The notes: generated by a model not told the origin, from the letters alone. 64,000 nt of DNA from Symplocastrum torsivum CPER-KK1 (GCA_019358875.1 JAHHIF010000003.1:62001-126000), one strand, 5' to 3'. Positions 27,981 to 36,895 are shown, numbered from the stretch's first letter. A program made the numbers and translations.

Positions 27981-28742
27981 TTAATATTTTGCTAAGCGTT
28001 GCTGTGTTTGCATTGGGATGCCAGTTACTCCTGCCTGCTCAAGTAGTACGAGGAAATCTTCACGGATAGATGAGTTAGTGGAGTAAGACGCTTGGGCAGC
28101 GATGAGCGTGTCGATCGCATCGTACCAAAGTCCACCTTCAGCATAGGCTAAGGCGCGATCGCGTTCTGTTGTCGCTGTTGCTAGCTGTTGCTCTAGTGCT
28201 GGCGTACTAGGCACACGCTTAATCCAACTTTGAGCAAAGGTGTCGTTAGAGCGTCGATCTGCATTACAAATTAAGGTTACAGACCAACGGTACTCTTTGC
28301 CAGGAACGAGTTCCGGCAGATTCTTTGGCATTTCTAGCTGAACAATACCAGCCTTTTGTAGCTGTAGCTGTTTTACAAAGATTGGCTCGGCAACGCCTGA
28401 TTCCACTAAGGCAAATTCCAAAGGTTCCGATGGCACAGTGGACACATACCAAGAGAACGTTGGATGACCTGACAAGGTTTCTGCTGTGTGGTCGTTAGGA
28501 ACAAGTAGTGCTAGTTCCACCGCCTGAGACTCAGTACAGCCTCGCGAACCTGCTCCTTGGGTTCGTCTGGGCATTCCCCGCTGAGGCGGGACATAACTAA
28601 AATTTGATTGGGTTTGTGTAGGAATTGCTAAAGCAGGGCTTGTTAATAGGTTTGAGCTACCATCTAGCCAACTGGTCACTGGCATCAAGACGATTGATGC
28701 AGTCGCTGTGACCACACTTATCAATAGGCGGGAATTCACCAT
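27981..28742 (-). CDS. DUF928 exported protein
   Basis: The 253-residue protein begins with a signal-like hydrophobic segment (LLISVVTATASIVLMPV). It then shows the DUF928 pattern: PQRGMPRRTQGAGSRGC, a beta-rich region with HPTFSWYV (about 95), and a helical C-terminus with AYAEGGLWYDAIDTL. DUF928 proteins are widespread in cyanobacteria and often sit near CHASE2 or TPR proteins. Their function is unknown. Length is typical. It shares its strand with the DUF3172 gene, separated by 180 bp. Confidence 0.82.
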   Translation of the reverse strand: MVNSRLLISVVTATASIVLMPVTSWLDGSSNLLTSPALAIPTQTQSNFSYVPPQRGMPRRTQGAGSRGCTESQAVELALLVPNDHTAETLSGHPTFSWYVSTVPSEPLEFALVESGVAEPIFVKQLQLQKAGIVQLEMPKNLPELVPGKEYRWSVTLICNADRRSNDTFAQSWIKRVPSTPALEQQLATATTERDRALAYAEGGLWYDAIDTLIAAQASYSTNSSIREDFLVLLEQAGVTGIPMQTQQRLAKY

Positions 28743-29086
28743 GATAGTAGGCGCAGTATTTAAAGATTTTTAATATTCAGTAGAGCGCCCTGATTTTTCT
28801 AAAACTTAATGAAATGTACACGAGCAATAGTAAGTATGTACTTATCTATTACTACCTTTTAAGAATAAGAGAATCTTTAGGAAGAGACCTCTCTATTTAG
28901 AGAGAGAAACTGTCTAAATATTTCTTAAAACTTATACTTTTCATTAAACATTGGTGATGGAAGTAGTGAATAGGAGCGAAGCGTAGTAGGGTGAAGGCAG
29001 AAATCTCAGGAGCTATAACTAGAGTGAGAATTGCAATTTATTAAATCCACGTTCCTTAAGAATAAATTCACAAGATTGTTATTCTG
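28743..29086. other. Intergenic region of 344 bp
   Basis: No gene was seen. A short palindrome CTCTCTATTTAGAGAG lies near 28890 and could be an operator or weak stem. The DUF928 promoter should be here. Confidence 0.4.
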
Positions 29087-30052
29087 TCAAGCTAAAAGGC
29101 AAGCTACTGGAAAGATGAGATATTCCAGGAAGAAGAGTTTCCAGATGAATTGGTAAAACTGCGCGATCGCACTTTTATCCTGCAAATCAACACTTAGGCT
29201 ACGCCACCACAGTAAACCTAACGCCAGTAGGTTCGTAACCACCAGAAAAATTGGGTTCACCGAAGGTAGGATTAGTAACGCGGCAAGTATCATAGCCAGG
29301 TAGCATACCGTAATTACCCAACGGGCAAGGTTAAAGACAACTGGCTTACCGAGCTGGATCGTAAACGTGGTGATGTTGTACTGTTTATCGCCTTCCATAT
29401 CGGGGATGTCCTTGAAAATCGCGATCGCAAACGTAAAGACCACAATAAACAGCGTTAATGCCCAAACTGGTGCAGGTGGAAAAACAACATTCCCAGATAG
29501 ACGGTCACTAAAGTGCAAAAACAGCCCTAAATTAACAATTACGCCCCGCACGGTGTAGATACAAAAACTAGCCCAGAAAGGAAATCGCTTCAAGCGTATT
29601 GGCGGCAAAGAATAAGCTGTTCCTAGCGCTAAACTGATGCTCACCATTAAGAGCAACCACAAACCGAGTAATCCTGCTAATAGCAAGGCTAAGATGCCAA
29701 GAATCCCTACAATCAGTTGAGCTTGTCGCCTCGAAAACTCGCCGGCTGCAATGGGGAGATGCGGTTTATTAATCCGGTCAATCTCCACATCTTCTAATTG
29801 ATTCAGCCCGACAATATAAACGTTGCCGCACAAGCAAGCAATCCAAGCGCCCACTAATTGCTCTAAACTCACTACTGTGAAGTGGCTGCCAGTAGTGGCT
29901 ATGGCAATCACATACAAGGCAAAAACACTTAAGCTGGTGCCGATAATTGTGTGAGGACGCGAGAATTTCCAAAAGGAATAGAGCCATTTAGCTGGCTGCT
30001 CAAACGGGGTGATTTGGGAACGGGTTGACGTTTGGGGAGAAATCTGGCTCAT
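29087..30052 (-). CDS. Homogentisate phytyltransferase (tocopherol biosynthesis)
   Basis: The 321-residue polytopic protein is a UbiA-superfamily prenyltransferase with about nine membrane helices. It has both diphosphate-binding motifs: NQLEDVEIDRINKP (about residue 85) and KDIPDMEGDKQYN (about 215). The opening WKFSRPHTIIGTSLSVFALY and the motif spacing match homogentisate phytyltransferases such as Slr1736/VTE2. The enzyme joins phytyl diphosphate to homogentisate in the thylakoid or inner membrane, the committed step of tocopherol (vitamin E) synthesis. It could also be a related solanesyltransferase, but phytyltransferase is more likely in cyanobacteria. The gene stands alone. Confidence 0.92.
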   Translation of the reverse strand: MSQISPQTSTRSQITPFEQPAKWLYSFWKFSRPHTIIGTSLSVFALYVIAIATTGSHFTVVSLEQLVGAWIACLCGNVYIVGLNQLEDVEIDRINKPHLPIAAGEFSRRQAQLIVGILGILALLLAGLLGLWLLLMVSISLALGTAYSLPPIRLKRFPFWASFCIYTVRGVIVNLGLFLHFSDRLSGNVVFPPAPVWALTLFIVVFTFAIAIFKDIPDMEGDKQYNITTFTIQLGKPVVFNLARWVITVCYLAMILAALLILPSVNPIFLVVTNLLALGLLWWRSLSVDLQDKSAIAQFYQFIWKLFFLEYLIFPVACLLA

Positions 30053-30231
30053 TCTTGAGATTAAGACGGAATAGACCAGAAAGATCTTACTCCCTAGTTC
30101 CCCCTTCGCTCTAGCTAGGATTTTTAAGCAATGCTGTTAGCGTTAGTGTAGTAGGACAAAGCTACCAAGCTTTAGTAGAAGTTGAGAAGGGTATCTTGTG
30201 GCTTTGGATTGGCATACATACACAATATGAC

Positions 30232-30271
30232 TGAATGCCTGCTGCCCAATTCGAGGTTGTTTTTGATGCTG
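30232..30271 (+). pseudogene. Remnant of the 3' end of a 31201-type gene
   Basis: These 40 bases match 31615-31654, the end of the 155-residue gene, at 37 of 40 positions. They read MPAAQFEVVFDAG and run to a nearby stop. The rest of the copy is gone. Confidence 0.7.
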
Positions 30272-30516
30272 GGTCAGACTCTGCTTGAAGATGGGATTAT
30301 TCGTTTAGTGACCTTCGAGCATAAAGAGGAGGCGATCGCTATAGAAAGATGAGGAGCGATCGCATTCCCTACCCCTACAAAGGCGATCGCATTTTGGCTC
30401 CCTGCTAGTGTTAACGTGCGATTGCCTACGGCACCAGCGAAGCGGATCGCATCCCTTCCCTCAGTCTCACTTCATAGCTGTTGCCACCGAGTCACTGGGC
30501 ATGAACTAATACCGCC
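30272..30516. other. HIP1-dense spacer
   Basis: GCGATCGC or its close variants occur at least five times between 30330 and 30460 with no gene. The preceding part (30053-30231) holds the phytyltransferase promoter and no recognisable gene. Confidence 0.6.
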
Positions 30517-30759
30517 TCATTCAATGTCATCTGGCAAGTCATCAGCAGACATTCCTGCTCTTTGCATTAGCTCAATCAATCGCTTGATTTGAGGGAGCGA
30601 AAACCTAATTTCTCTTTCGCCTGTTTCATGGCGTCTAATTGTTCTGCTTGTTGTCCCTAGCTCAGTCGCTAATTCTTCCTGCGTCATTCCCAGTCGTTCG
30701 CGTAACTGTTTGAGAGTCGCCAATTCAGGGTTGCTATTTGAGTTTGTATCGTTTACCAT
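30517..30759 (-). CDS. XRE-family helix-turn-helix regulator, 80 aa
   Basis: The HTH_3 domain occupies residues 15-75 (LKQLRERLGMTQEELATEL, TSRTIRRHETGERE). The protein is little more than the DNA-binding domain, typical for regulators of small accessory modules or antitoxin-like proteins. The tail SADDLPDDIE is acidic. No partner gene lies beside it on the same strand. It sits in an accessory patch with palindromes, a gene remnant and toxin-antitoxin-like genes. Confidence 0.85.
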   Translation of the reverse strand: MVNDTNSNSNPELATLKQLRERLGMTQEELATELGTTSRTIRRHETGEREIRFSLPQIKRLIELMQRAGMSADDLPDDIE

Positions 30760-30886
30760 TCTCTCTATAACCGGACATTTGTTCCGGTTGCGGACAACAA
30801 AAATGATGGGGAAACGCTATGGGAAGTCCCTACACTTCCTGTTTCCCTGTCTCTCTATGGGTAGTTTCTCACACCAAGCAAGTCCG

Positions 30887-31009
30887 CCAAGAGTTTAAAC
30901 TCTTGGCTCATAACTCAAGTCCACTTAAGTGGACTGAATTTATTGTGCTGCAATCTCTTAGTCCTCTGAAGAGGACTTTGGCTATGAGCAAGGGAATTAA
31001 TTCCCTTGC
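30887..31009. repeat. Cluster of four palindromes
   Basis: In 123 bp there are four palindromes: CCAAGAGTTTAAACTCTTGG (30887-30906), AGTCCACTTAAGTGGACT (30918-30935), AGTCCTCT-GA-AGAGGACT (30960-30977) and a perfect 22-mer built on GCAAGGGAATT (30988-31009). They lie in the otherwise gene-free stretch 30760-31200, upstream of the 155-residue gene. This looks like an interspersed cyanobacterial repeat rather than a single operator. Confidence 0.8.
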
Positions 31010-31118
31010 GGACTCGCTTGCGGATGAGTAGATGAGTGGACTTAGGAGGTGAGGCGAAGGACGATTATCTGGAAATTCTTCGTATGTACTGTTTGAGTAT
31101 GTCTTCCATGAAATAACG

Positions 31119-31166
31119 GGCGATTTGCGATCACATTTTTGCATTTATCGCATTTTTGCAGATCGC
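31119..31166 (+). other. GGGCGAT...ATCGCCC stem
   Basis: GGGCGAT near 31119 pairs with ATCGCCC near 31160, followed by TTTCTT. It lies about 35 bp before the 31201 start and might act on its transcript as a stem or attenuator. Evidence is weak. Confidence 0.3.
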
Positions 31167-31200
31167 CCTTTCTTAAAAACTAATCACCCAAATCATAGCA

Positions 31201-31668
31201 ATGAAACATTCCGAATGGCTTCGCCTCAAAGCAGAAGGCGACAGGGTTGTTGCGTCTTTACGTGCCGATGGCTTCAACTGTCGCAAACAAGTGCGCCGCT
31301 TGTCTTGGTATCTTTGCAAAGGCTCAGTTTCTTACACGTTGACTTGGCTACCAGCACCAGTGCGTGAATGGAGCTTATTACCAAATGATGAAACACCAGA
31401 GAGAGCGCAAGTTCTAGCTCAAATTCATTCTAGTTTGGAGCATCGGGGCTGCGATCGCACGGCACAACTATCCCTACCTCCTAGCCAACGCTTCTGGAAT
31501 CAAAAGGATTACCCTTGGACACTGGTTAGGCTGCTGCCGAATGCTCAACACTATACAGTAGGTCGCTTTTACAGCCGCACAGAAGCGGAAAATCATAAGC
31601 GCTTTCTTGGTAAGTGGATGCCTGCTGCTGAATTCGAGGTTGTTTTTGATGCTGATGCGGTGACTTAG
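31201..31668 (+). CDS. Hypothetical protein, 155 aa, with a C-terminal cyanobacterial tail motif
   Basis: The family of the N-terminal part (KHSEWLRLKAEGDRVVASLR onward) was not recognised. The C-terminal 40 residues (YTVGRFYSRTEAENHKRFL, then MPAAEFEVVFD) match a tail I have often seen on small cyanobacterial proteins, where it resembles a SPOR-like fold. No membrane segment is seen. A fragment of the same tail occurs 1.4 kb upstream (30232-30271), so this gene has been duplicated or recombined locally. Confidence 0.7.
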   Translation: MKHSEWLRLKAEGDRVVASLRADGFNCRKQVRRLSWYLCKGSVSYTLTWLPAPVREWSLLPNDETPERAQVLAQIHSSLEHRGCDRTAQLSLPPSQRFWNQKDYPWTLVRLLPNAQHYTVGRFYSRTEAENHKRFLGKWMPAAEFEVVFDADAVT

Positions 31669-31790
31669 TGGACGAGAGGCGATCGCACCTCATCTTTAGC
31701 TTATCGGTGGGCGATCAGCTTTGCTGGTGCCGAAGGCAATCGCACCCAAAGTTATACTGAAGAGACATTCTTCACGTAACAGGGAGTTTG

Positions 31791-31967
31791 ATGCCTACCG
31801 ACGCGCAACTGAGGTGTTTATATCGAATTGGCTACCAGTTGACATATATGCTGTTTCAGCCCATCCATCTTATTTGCATCGACGGTCGAACTCAGAATTT
31901 ATATATCTTGGCAGGGCAGAACGAGGAAATCGAGTTTGAAGTTACTCCAAGTGGAGAGGTGCTGTAA
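31791..31967 (+). CDS. DUF6888-like small protein, first gene of a two-gene module
   Basis: The 58-residue frame begins MPTDAQLRCLYRIGYQLTYM and ends ILAGQNEEIEFEVTPSGEVL. The pattern QLT-YMLFQPIHLICIDGRTQN-YIL fits the cyanobacterial DUF6888 family as I remember it. Its stop overlaps the ATG of the next gene by one base (TAATG), and that gene looks like DUF6887, its usual neighbour. A longer overlapping frame at 31721-31939 is in another phase and is rejected. Such tiny coupled pairs may act as toxin-antitoxin-like modules, but no activity is known. Confidence 0.75.
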   Translation: MPTDAQLRCLYRIGYQLTYMLFQPIHLICIDGRTQNLYILAGQNEEIEFEVTPSGEVL

Positions 31968-32173
31968 TGAGTCAAGTTGACTACATGGCTATGTCTTACA
32001 AAGAGTTAAGGCGTTACTTTCTCAAGCATCGAGAAGATAAAGCTGCTTTTCAAGCTTATCTAGCAAGGCGTCGAGAGCGATCGCACCCAGTCATTACAAG
32101 AGTTGATGACCCGGACTTCGATAACAAGATTCAAACAGCAATCCGTCAGCAACTAGCGGAGCATCGAAGTTAG
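31967..32173 (+). CDS. DUF6887-like small protein, second gene of the module
   Basis: The 68-residue protein has the motif MAMSYKELRRYFLKHREDKAAF, which fits the cyanobacterial DUF6887 family. A charged C-terminus follows (DPDFDNKIQTAIRQQLAEH). It starts inside the stop of the DUF6888-like gene (TAATG) and has GGAGAGG upstream, so the two are co-translated. Its charge and size are like those of antitoxins, but that is only inference. Confidence 0.75.
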   Translation: MSQVDYMAMSYKELRRYFLKHREDKAAFQAYLARRRERSHPVITRVDDPDFDNKIQTAIRQQLAEHRS

Positions 32174-32472
32174 CAGCGCGATCGCATTTCCCGCAGCAAC
32201 AAGCGCGATCTCACCTGCTGTTTACGTCAACTTTACACCACATAGCTAAAAAGGTAAGGAAGGCTTTATTATTTCCCCCCACAGTCGATCTAGTATTCGG
32301 TTGTACTGTCTTATCGAGAGATTTTGAGGATGTCCGAGTCTGATCCACTCCGCGAATACTTTGAGCAAAAGCGACTGTAAGCCCTGCTGTTTTCCTAGTT
32401 TGCTCAAACAGAGATTGTAAAGTGTATTGCACCATCTCTCGCCAATCGCATACCCTCCCCAACTTCCCTGAT
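32174..32472. other. Gap of 299 bp with a possible degraded minus-strand frame
   Basis: No intact gene was seen. A minus-strand frame (32246 upward) reads LLLKVFAEWIRLGHPQNL and looks protein-like, but it has no proper start because its 5' part runs antisense into the proS repeat. It may be a truncated remnant. Confidence 0.3.
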
Positions 32473-32588
32473 TAACCGTTGCAACCAATGTTCTAGACTG
32501 GGAAAGCAAGAATCCAGTAAGAGAAAGGGAACAAGCGATGCGACTGTCGAATATGCTTTTCGTCACCCTGCGGGAAGACCCAGCAAAA
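32473..32588 (+). repeat. Truncated copy of the proS 5' region (direct repeat, left copy)
   Basis: About 115 bp match 33315-33431, covering the proS leader and first 16 codons. The copy still begins [16 protein letters not shown], then loses similarity and stops after 27 codons. Most differences lie in a 16-17 base stretch of the leader. The coding changes up to Pro15 are silent. Confidence 0.85.
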
Positions 32589-32638
32589 ACAGGCAAAGCT
32601 ATAATTACCGTAGCCTCCTAGCCACGTTGCATACTCGT

Positions 32639-32926
32639 ATGACTCAGATTCTGACAGTAGAACTGAACGATCAAATTTTCACCGCGATTCAGCGACAGGC
32701 TGAGGCAATTGGCGTTCCTCCTGAACGGCTAGCTGCAACATTGCTAGAGCAGCAGTTTGGGCAAGTTTTAAAATTGTTGCTACCTGAAGCAGAAAAAGAG
32801 ACAGCACGAGCTAGGTTTGAGAGCCATTTTGGGACACTTAATCTCGAACAGCCCACTGACCTGGATAATGAGAGCATTGATGCAGATTTGGTGAGAGAGT
32901 ATGCAAATACCCACGAAGAAGGTTAA
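32639..32926 (+). CDS. Antitoxin-like protein of a VapBC-type module
   Basis: The protein of about 95 residues starts MTQILTVELNDQIFTAIQRQA, a beta strand plus helix typical of ribbon-helix-helix DNA-binding antitoxins. An acidic C-terminus (DNESIDADLVREYANTHEEG) would wrap the toxin. Its stop overlaps the toxin ATG by one base (TAATG). Antitoxins of this kind neutralise the PIN RNase and repress their own operon. An in-frame TTG four codons earlier is a less likely start. The module lies between two copies of the proS 5' end. Confidence 0.85.
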   Translation: MTQILTVELNDQIFTAIQRQAEAIGVPPERLAATLLEQQFGQVLKLLLPEAEKETARARFESHFGTLNLEQPTDLDNESIDADLVREYANTHEEG

Positions 32927-33324
32927 TGCTCCTCGATACTTCTGGTTTGCTTTGTCTGCACTATCAAACTGAGCCTTTGCATACTCAAGCCTGTGCTGCA
33001 TATAAGAAAGCAACAATTCGATTAACTCATAGCTATATCATTGCTGAATACATCGCCTTAGCCACAGCAAGACGTTTTCCACGTTCATCCGCCCTGGCTT
33101 TTGTCGCTGATTTGCTGGACAACCCTGATATAGAGACAGTCTGGGTTGATGAGCCATTGCACAGGGAGGCAGTTGAGCTACTGATGGGGCGGCAAGACAA
33201 AACCTATTCTCTGTGCGATGCCGTTAGCTTTGTATTGATGCGCCAGCGTGGGATTACTGAGGCTTTGTCTACTGATCGACACTTTGAGCAAGAAGGGTTT
33301 ATTCGCTTACTGCATAACCGTTGA
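32926..33324 (+). CDS. PIN-domain toxin (VapC-like RNase)
   Basis: The 132-residue protein is a single PIN domain. The four acidic active-site residues are D4 (MLLDTSG), E41 (IIAEYIAL), D98 (SLCDAVSF) and D117 (STDRHF). VapC toxins are magnesium-dependent RNases that cut tRNA or rRNA when the antitoxin is lost. The last two codons and the stop lie inside the proS direct repeat, so the end of the gene was shaped by the recombination that placed the module here. Confidence 0.9.
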   Translation: MLLDTSGLLCLHYQTEPLHTQACAAYKKATIRLTHSYIIAEYIALATARRFPRSSALAFVADLLDNPDIETVWVDEPLHREAVELLMGRQDKTYSLCDAVSFVLMRQRGITEALSTDRHFEQEGFIRLLHNR

Positions 33325-33431
33325 CAACCAATGTTCTAGACTGGGATACAATCATTCAGCTAGAGAAAGGGAACATACGATGCGACTGTCTAATATGCTT
33401 TTCGTCACCCTGCGGGAAGATCCAGCAGAAG
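33315..33431 (+). repeat. proS leader and 5' end (direct repeat, right copy)
   Basis: This is the copy attached to the intact proS gene. It matches 32473-32588 and contains the sequence GAGAAAGGGAACA just before the proS ATG, which provides the ribosome-binding site in both copies. Confidence 0.85.
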
Positions 33432-35194
33432 CGGAAATCCCCAGTCATAAATTACTCGTCCGCGCAGGCTACATACGTCGCATCGGTAGCGGGATTTACG
33501 CCTATCTTCCCTTGATGTGGCGCGTGCTAAGAAAAGTCTCCCAGATTGTCCGTGAAGAGATGGATGCGACTGGCGCTCAAGAATGTCTGCTTCCCCAGTT
33601 GCAACCCTCTGAATTGTGGAAAGAGTCAGAACGCTGGGATACCTACACCAAAGCCGAGGGTATCATGTTTGCCCTCAAAGACCGTCAAGATCGGGAATTA
33701 GGACTAGGACCAACCCATGAAGAGATAATTACGACGATCGCTCGTGATATGGTTCGCTCCTATCGCCAGCTACCTGTCAACCTGTATCAGATCCAAACTA
33801 AGTTCCGGGATGAAATTCGCCCCCGGTTTGGACTGATGCGAGGACGGGAATTCATTATGAAAGATGCTTACTCCTTTGATGTCGGTGCCGAGGGTTTGGA
33901 GCAGAGTTATCAGAAGATGAATCAGGCTTATCACAATATGTTCCACCGTTGTGGCTTGAGATTTAGAGGTGTTGAAGCTGACTCAGGCGCAATTGGTGGT
34001 TCGCGATCGCAAGAATTTATGATCTTGGCAGATGCTGGAGAAGATGAGGTTCTCTACACCGAAGATGGTCAGTACTCTGCCAATGTAGAAAAAGCCGTAT
34101 CCTTGCCACCGGATGCCGAACCCTCACCCTTTACCACCTACGAAAAACGCGACACCCCCAACACCCCAACCATTGACTCCCTGTGTCAATTCCTGAAATG
34201 CTCACCCACCCAAATCGTGAAAAACGTCCTCTACCAAGCCATCTATGACAATGGCATGACGGTACTCGTGCTAGTGAGCATCCGAGGCGACCAAGATGTT
34301 AACGAAGTGAAATTGAAAAACGAGTTGATGAGACAGGCAGAGCAGTACAATGCCAAAACCCTCCTCTCGCTAACTGTACCCGATGCGGCAGCTCAACAAA
34401 AATGGGCATCGAAGCCGCTACCATTGGGCTACATTGCCCCTGATATCTCTGACGATTACATCAACCCCAATAAAGAAGTCGCACCTGTATTTTTGCGATT
34501 GGTAGATAAGACAGTCGTAGAGCTGAAAAACTTCGTTACAGGTTCCAACGAATCAGGCTATCACGTCGTTGGCGCGAACTGGGGCGAACAATTTCAGTTA
34601 CCTAAATTGGAAGTCGATTTACGGAAGGCAAAAATAGGCGATCGCGCTATCCACAACCTCGCTCAAACTCTCCAAAGCGCACGCGGTATCGAAGCCGGAC
34701 ACATCTTCCAATTGGGGACAAAGTACTCTAACTCAATGGGGGCAACCTACACCAGTGAGTCAGGCGAAGAACTTCCCCTGTATATGGGTTGTTACGGTGT
34801 CGGCGTGTCGCGTGTTGCACAGGCAGCAGTAGAGCAGTCTTATGACAAAGATGGGATTATTTGGCCGGTTGCGATCGCACCTTACCATGCGATCATCTCA
34901 GTTCCAAACGTTGGAGACGCTGACCAAATGGCAGCAGCCCAAAAACTCTATACTCAACTCAATGAGGCAGGTATCGAAACCTTATTCGATGACCGCAACG
35001 AACGGGCAGGTGTAAAGTTCAAAGATGCGGACTTAATCGGGATTCCATACCGGATTGTAACAGGGCGATCGCTTAAAGAAGGTAAAGTGGAAGTCGTCGA
35101 ACGGGCAACCAAAAAGTCTCAGGACATTGCCATTGACGAAGTAATGCCTACCCTCAAGCAATGGATTGACACCGCTTTGAAAGCTAAAGCCTGA
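33380..35194 (+). CDS. proS: Prolyl-tRNA synthetase
   Basis: The 604-residue cytoplasmic enzyme charges tRNA-Pro. The class II core is complete: motif 1 region ([17 protein letters not shown]), GLGPTHEE, motif 2 ([19 protein letters not shown]) and motif 3 ([13 protein letters not shown]). The bacterial-type editing insertion lies at about 230-390 and a C-terminal anticodon-binding domain at about 500-600. The ATG at 33380, giving [14 protein letters not shown], was chosen because AAGGG precedes it and the truncated copy 840 bp upstream has the same start. The longest frame would start 44 codons earlier inside vapC. The DUF2993 gene follows after 7 bp. Confidence 0.96.
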   Translation: MRLSNMLFVTLREDPAEAEIPSHKLLVRAGYIRRIGSGIYAYLPLMWRVLRKVSQIVREEMDATGAQECLLPQLQPSELWKESERWDTYTKAEGIMFALKDRQDRELGLGPTHEEIITTIARDMVRSYRQLPVNLYQIQTKFRDEIRPRFGLMRGREFIMKDAYSFDVGAEGLEQSYQKMNQAYHNMFHRCGLRFRGVEADSGAIGGSRSQEFMILADAGEDEVLYTEDGQYSANVEKAVSLPPDAEPSPFTTYEKRDTPNTPTIDSLCQFLKCSPTQIVKNVLYQAIYDNGMTVLVLVSIRGDQDVNEVKLKNELMRQAEQYNAKTLLSLTVPDAAAQQKWASKPLPLGYIAPDISDDYINPNKEVAPVFLRLVDKTVVELKNFVTGSNESGYHVVGANWGEQFQLPKLEVDLRKAKIGDRAIHNLAQTLQSARGIEAGHIFQLGTKYSNSMGATYTSESGEELPLYMGCYGVGVSRVAQAAVEQSYDKDGIIWPVAIAPYHAIISVPNVGDADQMAAAQKLYTQLNEAGIETLFDDRNERAGVKFKDADLIGIPYRIVTGRSLKEGKVEVVERATKKSQDIAIDEVMPTLKQWIDTALKAKA

Positions 35195-35201
35195 CAAACT
35201 T

Positions 35202-35987
35202 ATGGAATTTCTGACCATCCTCCTATCTGGTTTACTCGCTGGTGTCTCCCCCGTTGGTCTAGTCATCGACAAGGTGATCGAAAGTAACTTCCGTTCCCGC
35301 TTGAACAAAGTGGAGCAATTGCAAGTCCGGGTTGACAACACTCCTAGTTACCAAGCTTTGCAAGGTAAGGTGGAGAAAGTGCGAATTGCTGGTAGAGGGT
35401 TGTGGGTGACGCCGAATGTTCGGATTGAGGCGTTGGAGATGGAAACTGACCCGATTAACATCGACTTCCAGCGTCTTCGACGGGGTAATGAGGAATCACC
35501 AAGAGCCTCTTTCCGGCAACCTGTACAGGCTGGGTTGCGTTTAGTGTTAGCCGAAGCAGATCTCAACCAGACTTTACAATCTCCTACTGTAACCGCTCGA
35601 TTGCGAGCGATTGCGGGTCAGCTTCTGGGGGGTTCAGCCGAGCGGTATGAATTTCTCAACCCACGGGTGGATTTGCTAGCTAATGACCGTATCCGTTTTC
35701 AGGTCGAAGTGCAGGAAACGAATGCTGAGTTATTAGCTATCACCGTTGAGTCAGGGCTGAACATCATTGCTGGACGGAGCTTACAACTGATTGAGCCATC
35801 CGTTTCAATCAATGGAAGAGTCCTCCCCCCTCAGTTAGTTGGCGGGTTTGCTGGAGGTATCGGTAACCGCTTTAATCTCCGTACCTTGGAAGATGCAGGC
35901 ATCACAGCACGACTTTTAGAATTAGACATCAATGCTGACGAGTTAGAGCTAGCCGCATTTGTCCGAGTTGACCCACCAAGTCAATAA
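35202..35987 (+). CDS. DUF2993 protein
   Basis: The 261-residue protein matches the DUF2993 (LmeA-like) family common in cyanobacteria and actinobacteria: an N-terminal hydrophobic helix (FLTILLSGLLAGVSPVGLVI), then repeated beta-hairpin segments such as VEQLQVRVDNTPSYQALQG and DLNQTLQSPTVTARL. The fold is probably an elongated lipid-binding beta structure at the membrane. In mycobacteria a relative acts in lipoglycan synthesis, but a cyanobacterial role is not known. It starts 7 bp after proS and is likely co-transcribed with it. Confidence 0.85.
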   Translation: MEFLTILLSGLLAGVSPVGLVIDKVIESNFRSRLNKVEQLQVRVDNTPSYQALQGKVEKVRIAGRGLWVTPNVRIEALEMETDPINIDFQRLRRGNEESPRASFRQPVQAGLRLVLAEADLNQTLQSPTVTARLRAIAGQLLGGSAERYEFLNPRVDLLANDRIRFQVEVQETNAELLAITVESGLNIIAGRSLQLIEPSVSINGRVLPPQLVGGFAGGIGNRFNLRTLEDAGITARLLELDINADELELAAFVRVDPPSQ

Positions 35988-36089
35988 TTTGCATCGACTA
36001 TAGGAGTGCATCATCCGTAAAAGCATCAGGTTTACCTGTAGTTACCTGTTTACGCCCATCCTCTTTAATTCTCATGGAGGGTTCTTGAT

Positions 36090-36701
36090 ATGCAAGACCA
36101 ACACCAACAAGAAGTTCGTCGCGTTCCTTTGGGACTCGTTGCTGGTCTTTCTGCCGCACTATTAACGGCAGGAGGGGGGGCAGCTTGGATAGCGTGGAAT
36201 TCGTTCATGTCTTCCCAGACACCACCAGTCCCAACAACTCCTAAGTCCTCTCAGGCATTGCAGCCAACGGCAGAGGAAAAAGTCCAGGTCTATTGGCTTA
36301 ATGATGTCAACAACAGAATTGAAGTCGTTCCCAGTTCGATAATGCTAGAGAAAGTTGACAAGCCAAGTGAAATTTTAGAGGGTGCGTTTAAAAGCTTATT
36401 GAGTGGTCCTGCTGACCCAGCTTTGACTACAACCATTCCTAAGGGCACGGAACTTCGGGGTGTTGCTCTGGAAGCTGATGGCGTGCATGTAGATTTGTCA
36501 AAGGAATTTACGGCTGGCGGTGGCAGCGCTTCAATGACAGGTCGTGTGGCACAAATTCTTTATACAGCCAGTAGTTTAGACCCAGCATCTAAGGTATGGA
36601 TTGAGGTGGAGGGGAAACCACTGGAGGTACTAGGGGGCGAAGGGATAGTCCTTGACCAGCCACTGACTCGCGAAAACTTTGAGGAAGACTTTGCGCTTTA
36701 A
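36090..36701 (+). CDS. GerMN-domain protein, membrane-anchored
   Basis: The 203-residue protein has one N-terminal membrane helix (PLGLVAGLSAALLTAGGGAAWIAW), a Pro/Thr linker and a GerMN domain (about 62-185: VQVYWLNDVNNRIEVVPSS, ALEADGVHVDLSKEF, GRVAQILYTASSL). GerMN domains occur in spore germination protein GermM and in many non-sporulating bacteria, where they are thought to act at the cell wall. GGAGG precedes the ATG at good spacing. It follows the DUF2993 gene after 100 bp. Confidence 0.88.
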   Translation: MQDQHQQEVRRVPLGLVAGLSAALLTAGGGAAWIAWNSFMSSQTPPVPTTPKSSQALQPTAEEKVQVYWLNDVNNRIEVVPSSIMLEKVDKPSEILEGAFKSLLSGPADPALTTTIPKGTELRGVALEADGVHVDLSKEFTAGGGSASMTGRVAQILYTASSLDPASKVWIEVEGKPLEVLGGEGIVLDQPLTRENFEEDFAL

Positions 36702-36895
36702 CATCTTTCAAGCCAGGTTCGTCTAGTGTGAACAAGAAAAGGCAAAGGCAGATGGCAGATGGAATTTACCCCAATGCCTTCTTCACGAGTCATCTAGAAC
36801 TGATAGGGAGGAAGGCTCTCAATCCCGATCTGAAGACTACTTAAACGTCGTCTGCCTCCTGCCTTCTTCAATTGCTACAGCGTTAAAGGGAGAAG

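Noticed and set aside
31721..31939. 72-codon frame in the accessory patch
   Set aside because: It lies in another phase from the DUF6888-like frame at 31791-31967, which fits a family and is coupled to the next gene.
33248..33379. Longer N-terminus for proS
   Set aside because: These codons overlap vapC. The ATG at 33380 has a ribosome-binding site and matches the start kept in the duplicated copy.
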